64,000 nucleotides of DNA from Megalonaias nervosa. Lineage: Eukaryota > Mollusca > Bivalvia > Unionida > Unionidae. The translations under genes were made by a program, and so were the position numbers. The stretch covers positions 1-64,000 of the forward strand of contig JAECUM010003302.1 in assembly GCA_016617855.1 (NCBI GenBank), in the 5' to 3' direction. Below are positions 55,487 through 64,000 of the stretch, in pieces. Below the pieces are notes generated by a model. The model did not search any database, was not told where the DNA came from, and saw only the letters and a list, made by a program, of their open reading frames with translations. Every line of letters begins with the position of its first letter. Position 1 is the stretch's first letter.

Positions 55487-57485
55487 ATGCCTATGGCATT
55501 TTATACAAGGATAAAACACCAATGTCACAATTAACACAGTTCAGCTAGTATTATACCAAAATATATCCGATCAAAATGTCACAAATATAAACTTTATTTA
55601 ACGTAAATTAATCCAAAATTTACTCTCAAGTATACCAAACACCTTTATTAAAGCTTAGGATAAAAACTGTTATGGAATGAAAAATTTTCGGCTCCTTTAA
55701 ACAAATTAACAGTGTGTGGTAAGTTTGATTTTATACCTTTTTATAATTAACTGTTGACATTTTAGCGGTGTGCTGGGAGACATCAATGAATAATCGTGTG
55801 ACTAGTGGGAGTGACCATTAGCAATGTGCTAATTATTGTCTTAAAAATGCATGAATTGGGGTTGAATTGTCCCACGGCTGAGGTTGAAATTTCTTGGAGT
55901 ATAAATGTCTTGGAAATTTTCTTGGGGTCGAAATGTTTCGCTCTCGACACGTGCAACCTTCAACACAATTAACGATTAGCATAACGATAGGACAAGGGCT
56001 GTTTAAAAATGTTGGTTATACATTATACAAGTTAATTAATCTGTGATTATAATTCTTTCCCTGTATCGCTATTGCAAAGTACATGACCGTTGGAAGACGG
56101 GTACAAAGATAAAAAAAATGAAATGACCGTTGAAAAAAGAGCATTATGTCCACATTAATATAATGGGTCGAGTACGTTATGGACCGATTTAGGTAAGCCG
56201 AGTTCTTTATTGGACGAGAACATTAATGGGCTGACTCTGCCATAGGCCGAATAGTCCCAGAATCCTTTAATACACTTGGTTAAGAAAGTAGTTGATAAAC
56301 ATGCATACAAACACATGACAATAAAACTCGAATGCCCGTGTGTAATGAAATGAAAATTGATAAACACAAAGAATATATTAATTATTAACATGCAGAAATT
56401 GACAAATTGGTACTAAATAGTGAAGTCAGTTAACACGGATTCAACTGCAGGTTAAAACTGTATTTCATTTCAAACTACGTCTATCGTCACACTATCAGTA
56501 GAACGAACATTCCCCTTTTTATAATGGAGCTCAGTATGTACGTACAGTCAAGTGTGGTGATCTGGAACTTGCACCCATTTCTGGTACACAGTTTAAGAGA
56601 CTTTTTCTAAAGTGCGACTGACGATTTGGTTGTTTTGTAAACGTACAATTTTGTGTGGATCTAATATTGTCCCGCGAAGGTCTTGATCTTTTCCGTACTG
56701 AAGAGCTTGTTTCAACACGTCAACGTTTAACACTTGACTCGATCGATAGTTTAGTGGCAGTCCTTTGACTATGCATTTGGTGTGGATTTCACTCCATCGG
56801 TTACAATACAGGTATCCGTAATGTTTGGAACCGCCGCTAGCAAAACTGACGACTGTCTTCTGGGTATTCGTCCGTCAATGCACTTAAACATCTTTCAATT
56901 TCTGGGTCATGGCTATGAAGGCAATGGATGCACATACAATTGTCAATGTCAAACTAGAGGACTCGATCTCCTAAAAGTGTTATGGATTCCTACATTTCTA
57001 AACGAGCGTTTGCGTGTCGCGTACGCAGCGTACATAAACAGAATGCAAACCAGACTTTCTGTCAGGATCTATATTTGTAATATTTGTATAATGATGACAT
57101 TTCCAAATGCGTCGGAAGGTGCAAACTCCATCACTTCTTCCTAATTGACCAATATCAAATCTTCACGGACGATTTTCACACGTTTTATTTGTTTTCGTTT
57201 GTCGTCTACCAGATGAAAGTATCAAACTTGATCTGCCAAGTTACCTGTGTCAGCCTATCTAATCTGTGTCAAATGAGACTGCGTGCAATATGCATGTGTG
57301 CATGCGTGTGTGTCGTTTCCTTTTATATGTATTATTTATTGTCCATAGATTAATTGATAACTAGAAACGTTTTGGATGTAAGGTGACTTTGGGATGGTGT
57401 TCCCCGACCCAGCGGTCAACCTATTACGGGAATAATAAAGAATTCATTATAAAAGTATAGGGCGAGGTTCGTACCCTAAGAATAA
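55487..57485. other. No recognised gene
   Basis: Frames at 56,782-57,353 are not recognised. The segment near 57,030-57,080 repeats the phrase of 34,735-34,790 and so is repeat-derived. Confidence 0.4.
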
Positions 57486-57888
57486 ATGGTACCTATTCAG
57501 CTTTCAATTTGTGAAGATGGGAGAGTCAAAACAGATAAAAGCAGCTGCTATATTTGTCAAGAGAAATGTCCCTTGGCTCCAGAATGCCCACAACGTCCAA
57601 GGAAAGGAAAGACAGGAGAAAAGAGAGACAAAGGTAAAGATATATGTTATCATTGTCAGCAAAACGACACTGGTCTTCAGAGAGTCTTTAGAAAAAAAGA
57701 AAACAAACAGATTAAGAAGCTGGGGGAGGGAGAGGTCTTCAGAAACAGATGAACCCATCCCCGTCAAAAAATGCAAGAAATCAAGACCACGAGAAGCAAC
57801 AGCAGAAGAGGACGAACCCATGCCAGTGAAGAAATTCAAAAAAGAGACAGGCAGTGAAAGAAAGAAAGAAGATAATGGACTCTTGTGA
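57486..57888 (+). pseudogene. Gag-like fragment with degenerate zinc knuckles
   Basis: One frame reads SSCYICQEKCPLAPECPQRP and then KGKDICYHCQQND. The spacing is that of two retroviral-type CCHC knuckles, but in the first the His is Pro and in the second the His and last Cys are lost. The likely continuation in the next frame is a Lys-rich tail with two similar blocks, ETDEPIPVKKCKK and EEDEPMPVKKFKK, ending at 57,888. It may be the Gag or ORF1 end of an unidentified retroelement. No RT lies nearby. Confidence 0.45.
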
Positions 57889-59400
57889 TTTGCTGTAAAA
57901 TTGTCATTGTGTTTAAAAAAAGAGAGTGTACCAAAGTAAAAGTAAGTGTCTTTGTCTTGATTTTATTGTACTATTGATAAGTGATTTAAACACGCATTCA
58001 CATCATTCAGTCATGGAGGAAAACGGAATGACGTTTTGCTTGATTTTGGTAATCGTTGAGTAGTGCTTCTTTTCTAAGAGATATCGGTGGCCCTGAAAGG
58101 ACCGTTGGGTATTTGTTTCTTTACAAAATCATGGACTTGACATCATTAGCTTTAACTGTCTCGAGACCTGTCTACGATCAAGTCATACTCCTTCTCCTCC
58201 TCCAACAGTTGCTGCTTTGGTAGTGATAATAGTAACTGCTGTTGCTGCTGGCATCTCAGTGGCGGTGGGCGTGAATGTAGGGACGGAAGGCTTGGTATGC
58301 TTGGCACGTGAAGGCGTCTTTCTCTTATGTTAAGGTTTTTTTTTTTTTTCACTGTCTTCCTTATGTCCTCCTTTACACTTCGAAGTTTTTATCTTCTCTT
58401 CTTCTACGTCTCGTTTTCTTCTTGCCTCTTCCTTCTATTGCTGAATAAACAAACAATACTTGTTCTGCTTCTTTCTACCCTTGTGAAAGAACTCTCCATT
58501 TCTTCATTCTGTCTCTTTCTAAAATCCTCCACCAAAGGTAATGATGAAGAGGGTAGTGAAGGTAATACTACTGGCGCAGGCACAAATTCTTGCAAAGACG
58601 AGAGAAAATCGGCTAAATCGAAATTAAAGTCATCCTCTTATGGAAGCAATACAGTTGCATTTGCAGCTGAAGTACTGCCACACACTGTATCCACAGCATT
58701 AGCACCCCAACATGTGGTCTCTTGGTTTCAGCCATACTGAAACTACGTCGCAATGATAAACTGCATACAAACACTGCCCCGCCTATATCCTGAATGTGAC
58801 GTCACGCGCCCGCTCCATTCTGACTGAAAGAAAGTCTCCCCTCTCTGACCGAATTTTGTAACGCGCATTTGGATTGTTCAAACATTTCAAACCGTGTCGA
58901 TCCGGTCATAGGCTACATTTACAAGAGACTAGTCCCACTGTTTCACATGTTCTGAAATATCATTAAAGTGTATCTGACGTTAGCTAGCGTAGAGGCATCA
59001 ACACTCGTTTCGGGATGCTATTTAACCCGGGCCATCAGATTCATGTCAAATCACCATGTGCCATTACGAGAATCACAGACACGGCAATATGGAAGAAATG
59101 AGTATGTGTGGAGAGGCAAGTCTGTTTGAATAGAGTCTTGAGGATCAACTGTTAAAGGAAGTTTGAGGAAGAGAAGAAGACCGGTGAGATGCCACTTATG
59201 TTAATTCAGCTTGGTTTAAACCTGGCCATTTTCACGGCCACCAACATCTCTACTGCTCAGTCAATGCCATTTGTATTTGTCTATTTTGTATATATGTGTT
59301 TGTCTATTTTGTTGACAACATCAACACAAACTTAAAAACAAATTACCATTACCATTCATGTTTGCCCCATTAACACATTGGTCCCCATAAATACGTTCTC
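57889..59400. other. No recognised gene
   Basis: Opposing frames at 58,152-58,740 are low-complexity (Ser/Leu or Gln/Arg-rich) and not accepted. The last part (58,780-59,390) is slightly GC-richer. Confidence 0.4.
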
Positions 59401-62400
59401 GGGGTCGTTCACATATTACGTCACGCATTGGGGAGAGGGGGTCAAAAGTTGTGACGAAGTGTGACGAGGGGAGTGGGGGTGTAGAAATATGACGTCACAA
59501 TAAATATGAGCGTGGAACGCTTCTTTCAAAAATAATGTCAGAACAAAAAAGATTTTGTGACCTGAATCCTCTGTCCATTTTTATCCACAATAGATAACAA
59601 CTCTCTCGTTGACGACTTATATTAATATTATTATCTCAGATAAAATAATGAGTAATTGTAATAACCTTTAACTGGTATAAATGTTGTTTTTTTAATTATG
59701 TAATTCTTTTTTAATATAATGTAATACACACTTTAAAACAAAATGTAGACTAAATAAAATGCAGGCCTACTGATGATTAAACTTAGATTTTAGAAAAGTA
59801 AAACAATAGGCTAACAAGTTATCACCATCCTGACAACAGTCCGACGAGATCAAAGACACACGAGTTTAGCAAGTTGAAAGAATGTATTCGGTCCGCAGTG
59901 AACGTTTAATCTTTTAATAATTTTTATGTGAAAAAACAACAAATGTAATTAGCGAGTAGCGCCAATGTTGGGCCCTGTGTCGTGCTGGGATGCCGCACAT
60001 TAAAGGGAATAAATATATCAAATGTTGGCTTTTATTCTTTCTTTTTTTGTTCTATTTATTGAAAACGTTTTGCTGACACCACTGAAGTGCTAGATTATAA
60101 ACAGTCCTACTAAAAAGTGATATTACAAAATATTGACTACAAATAATATAGAATTCTTGCCATTTCTTCCTCTTGGAATTCTTGATTATATCACATCCTC
60201 CATGTCTTCAATTAAAAAACTTTTAAGTATTCTTGTAAAAAGTCACAAAACTAGTCAGAAAATGTATTTGGTGTGCCTGTCAATCAAACACATCACAACA
60301 ACAGTCAGCTAATCTTATTTTGGTACAAAATATAGACCTACAATTTATTATGCCCAATACAACATAGAAATCCCATATTTAATGCTAGCTTTCAAACACA
60401 GGGAACTGAAATAGGGGCATTATAACTGGAAAGTTAGCTGGGAGTCTAAAAGTAATTATATTTGACATGAGTGAAATTCACATTTGCTGATAACAAGGTG
60501 ATGAACGATAAAGCAAACACTGGCAGGCAAGCATCGGAATCTTGAGATATTCCGACCTGGGGCCTGTCTGAGGAGTAACTAGTTAACATTTACGCTATTG
60601 AAACCATACAACGTAAGGTGTCCAGTGTTAAATAGTTTTCATGTTCATGACTTTTCGGCAGCCCATAACAATGTATAAAAATAAATGATATCAGTCTTTA
60701 TTTGACGTTTATGTGCTAGCATATCCTACAAAAACCAAAAAGATGTGCCAAGATGAACTTATTATAAAGTGGAATAGTATCAAGAATGACACATATTTGG
60801 CTGAAAAAGTTAACCATATGTTGCAAGAGATCAAGGCGATCTCCGTTACGAGAAAAGGATCACTTCTTAACATTTGGACAAAACAAGCACCATCAGTTTC
60901 AAAAAAAGTTTCTACTCAGGATAATTTAGAGTCCAGTGAACAACCGACTGATGTCTTGAATATCATTACTTCTGAAACATTGCCTTCTACAAGCCCTTTG
61001 GCTACTCCGAGAAATGCTACTGTTCAATTACATTTTGAAGTCCCAAACTGATGTCATAAATTCTGACCTCGTTGGTTTGTATAATCGGCAGAAACAAGGA
61101 CTACTTTCAAATGAACAGAACTTAGATTTAAAAGATAAACAAAAAAGAAAAACTGAGTTGGAAAAGAAACTAAAGAGGAAGGAAGATGATCAAAAAAGAT
61201 CCCAGAAACCAAGGGATTTGAAAAAATCAAAACTGAATGCTTTATTGGAAGATAATCCTGAACTGCTCACAAAACTGAATATCAGAGCCAGCTGTGGCCA
61301 ATCAAATATCGAAGAGGAACAAACATTGCTTTTGAAAACTATACTGGATATCGCAATGCATGGTTCAGCTTCTCATGAAAAAAAATAGTTCGAAGTCTAC
61401 AGAAGTATCAAAACTTTAGATCAATTAACAGAGCATTTAAGAAAAGATGGCTTCAATATAAGTCGAAGTGGACTATACCTTCGTCTACTTCCTAAGCGTT
61501 GTTCGTCTTCAGAAGGTAAGCATCATGTAACCACTGTCCCAGTAAAGTTAATTAGAGCGCAGACTGATTATCACACACTGGTTTTTGTAGGATATGCTAG
61601 CACATATTGATGGCCAGTTTTGCACAGCTACAATAAGACATTTAGAAGAACTGTCTTCCATGCTTTAACCGGATGAGGTTTATTTTATCAGCCAGGACGA
61701 TAAATATTGCGTCCCAATTGGTCTGGTCGCTGCCAATAAACAGAGTCCACTGCTAATGCACGTTGGGTATAAAGTAAGTCTTCCTGACCATGACTGGGTA
61801 GTTGCTGCCCGGCACAAACTAATACCAGCGGTGTATGCCGGCATTGAGATCCATCGCAACGATCATGGAAAAAGAGACGCTGTTGGCTTTTCTGGCCCAA
61901 CGTTTATAGCCATCCGATCTGGAAAACACTCCGCATCAACAGCACTCAGCCATGGATTTGACTTTGAAAAGTTGCTGTGTCTGACAGAGTTCGATACCAT
62001 AACCAGGGCTGATATTGATAAATTGGTCAAGCCGATTCTCGTGTTTACTGTTGATGATGGGCCGGATGAAAACCCACGGTATCAAAAAGTCATAAAAGTT
62101 GCCATCCACCATTTCTTGAAACATGATCTTGACTCTGTTTTTGTTGCAACAAATGCTCCGGGACGAAGTGCTTTTAACAGAGTGTAGAGAAAGATGGTGC
62201 CACTGAGCAGGGAACTGAGTGGATTAATATTACCTCATGACAACTATGGCAGCCATTTAGACGAACGAGGTAAGACAATTGACATTGAGCTAGAGAAGAA
62301 AAACTTTGAATTTGCCGGAAAAACGTTGGCAGAAATATGGTCACAGTTGACTGTAGACAATTACCCAACCATTGCTGAGTATATGGATCCATTAAATTCA

Positions 62401-63150
62401 GAGCTCATGGAACAGGATATATTGTGTAGAGATCAAAACTGGTATGACACCCATGTCCGCTCAAGCCATTTCTTGTTTTAGATTGTGAAGTGTGACGACA
62501 ACATGTGCTGTTCGAAAGCACGAAGCTCATACTTCAGCGTGATAAAAGACAGATTTCTTCCTCCTCTTTTACCCATTGTTCAAAAATGTGAAGGGCTTAA
62601 AGTTCCAAAACGAGCAACAGGTGGAGCCTTGCACAAATTTCCATCCTTATTTGCAACTCAAAGTCTCAAAACGGAAGACGTTCTACCTCGGTCAGCAAAC
62701 ACATTTCGGACAATTCCCTACGATCTTTATTGCCCTTCTCTTCAATCTGTGCTGAATGAGAGAATTTGCAAGATATGCCACTTGTACTTCAGCTCTCTGG
62801 TCATGTTGCGAAGTCACTCAGTCCTTCACAAACAAATAGCAGTTCCATCGAAGCGCATCAGACCAATGAGAGTCGCTACTAGAAGGCAACGCGAAATGAT
62901 GGTCATACTAGCAAAAGCCTGATTAATTAAACACTATTTTATATAAAAGATTGTTTTGTCTGTATGGTTAACTGATTTATATTACATTTACTTTTCAGTA
63001 TTTCAAAAACTTGCGGGGAAAAAGGGGGGGGGGTAAGAGATTTGTGACGTCACATAGAGGGGGGTCTGGGTTTTTGTGACGAAGTGTGACGAAGGGGGAG
63101 GGGGGTCAAAAATGGCAAAAATATGCGTGACGTCATCTGTGGACGACCCC
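59401..63150 (+). mobile_element. DDE transposon with 28-bp TIRs and CTC target duplication (Zator/ISAzo13-like)
   Basis: The left end reads GGGGTCGTTCACATATTACG and the right end, reverse-complemented, GGGGTCGTCCACAGATGACG. 25 of the first 28 bases agree. CTC lies on both sides (59,398-59,400 and 63,151-63,153). The subterminal regions share GTGACGAAGTGTGACGA and G-rich runs. The interior holds one decayed transposase. The 3-bp duplication and the protein type fit the Zator superfamily, related to bacterial ISAzo13/TP36 transposases, but this assignment is from memory. Confidence 0.82.
60713..62922 (+). pseudogene. DDE transposase of the 59.4 kb element, catalytic Glu codon replaced by TAG
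   Basis: The N-terminal part (60,713-61,388) is a Lys/Glu-rich helical region in two frames. Then follow LYLRLLPKRCSSSEGKHHVT and VPVKLIRAQTDYHT, a frame change near 61,590, and FCTATIRHLEEL before a TAA. The core has FISQDDKYCVPIGLVAANKQ (likely first Asp), VSLPDHDWVVAARHKLIPAV, FSGPTFIAIRSGKHSASTAL and FTVDDGPDENPRYQKVIKV (second Asp). Next is TNAPGRSAFNRV, followed by TAG at 62,185 where relatives have Glu, then PLSRELSGLILPHDNYGSHL. The C-terminal part ends with a Cys/His motif, CKICHLYFSSLVMLRSHSVLH. From 61,756 to 62,922 a single frame holds apart from TAG at 62,185 and 62,479. Confidence 0.82.
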
Positions 63151-63153
63151 CTC

Positions 63154-64000
63154 CCGAGAAACACACTTTTGTTCCTATAATACCATTTCTACGTTAAACC
63201 TATGGACACCTTTCGGCCTATATAATGATTTTCCCCCTAATACCCACACCTAACTACTTCTGTGTATACTGGTAAGAATATGTTAATGCCTTTTATACTA
63301 ATTCAACTAACACCGTCGGTCAGTTTCAATAGCTCAATTTATAATGAATAATCCATTGTATGCACATTATACTTGGAAGCATATTCTGTACAAGAGCAAA
63401 GATAAACAGAAGCATATTAGCTTCACTGCAAACAATATTAGTGAGAACAACCGACCATCAATGTACAAAGCCTCGTGATTAATACAGTTGTAATTGAATG
63501 TTATATTATCACCACTTGTTTCATACTTTGTTTGATCTGTGCATCCTTAATTAATCGAATTGAAAACACAAATAATGGGATCATCGGACCAAGAACTGGC
63601 AAATCCAGTTTGATAAACGCCGCTATAATTAAATAACTCTTGATGTCATTTACCAATTTGCTGAATTTAGTACAATTCTTGAAGGCAAAACATAATGTTG
63701 ACTTGAAATAACTATGATCGTTGGTTACATGGAAGTGTTATTATATTATGTATGTATTACTATAATAAAATATCTATTCAGAAAATAAATATAAAATCGA
63801 TTTGATATATGATTTAATTGAAATATTTTCAGATATTTTAAAGGTCAAAATGAAAATAAGTTGGTTTACTGGCTCAAGATTTAACTCAAAAGATAAAAAT
63901 TTAAAGATGACAGAAAAGTACAAAATATTGTTGTATTATTGTTGAAATTCGGCCATACTGTTTCAAAATGTTTTTAAGATATACTAATAAAAATAATAAC
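63154..64000. other. No recognised gene
   Basis: AT-rich sequence without an element or coding signal I can support. Confidence 0.4.

Noticed and set aside
58152..58740. Opposing frames rich in Ser/Leu and in Gln/Arg
   Set aside because: Low complexity, both strands open, no recognised domain.

Overview
The window reads as nuclear DNA of an animal, most likely a mollusc and probably a coleoid cephalopod of the octopus type. This is inferred from the AT-rich base composition, the very long (AT)n tracts, the dense tRNA-derived SINEs with (AC)n/(GT)n tails, and the mix of Ty3/Gypsy, Penelope, RTE-like, Mutator-like, hAT-like and other DNA elements. There are no operons, rRNA genes, functional tRNA genes or CRISPR arrays. 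Almost all recognisable coding sequence is decayed transposon. The one good host-gene candidate is a minus-strand exon at 9.9-10.25 kb that resembles the last two membrane segments of a seven-transmembrane receptor. It carries an internal UAG.

Layout. At 1.3-7.45 kb lies a minus-strand LTR retrotransposon (element A): a 940 bp 3' LTR, polypurine tract, RNase H, RT, integrase, protease, zinc knuckle, a SCAN-like Gag, and a remnant 5' LTR joined to a foreign RT fragment. At 7.6-8.2 kb an inverted copy of the Gag coil sequence follows. At 9.9-10.25 kb is the receptor-like exon, at 11.6-14.0 kb LINE debris and a SINE, and at 16.6-20.8 kb more SINEs and an LTR-like repeat. From 21,127 to 29,727 sits an 8.6 kb Mutator-like transposon (MULE) with terminal inverted repeats, a 9-bp target duplication and a related empty site elsewhere in the window. 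A Penelope-like element lies inside the MULE, and a 5'-truncated RTE-like LINE lies inside the Penelope element. From 29.8 to 33.7 kb there is a tandem repeat array containing an intact SINE, plus an inverted relative. From 34 to 41 kb there are several MITEs (foldback, TA-flanked and hAT-like). From 41.2 to 46.0 kb lies a Ty3/Gypsy element of conventional order (element C). From 47.65 to about 52.6 kb lies a second integrase-before-RT Gypsy element (element B). At 53.6-54.9 kb a SINE is split by a solo LTR of element A's family. At 59.4-63.15 kb is a 3.75 kb DDE transposon with 28-bp TIRs and a 3-bp CTC duplication, compatible with the Zator/ISAzo13 lineage.

How the parts fit. The layers can be ordered by insertion: repeat R1 < MULE < Penelope element < RTE-like LINE; SINE < solo LTR; tandem array < SINE. 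Elements A and B both have the Copia-like order Gag-PR-INT-RT-RH although their proteins are Gypsy-like, and both Gags contain a SCAN-like segment. This is the Gmr1-like type. All transposon genes are interrupted by stops or frameshifts, so none is predicted to be active as it stands. Family names come from motif recognition by eye and were not checked by database search.
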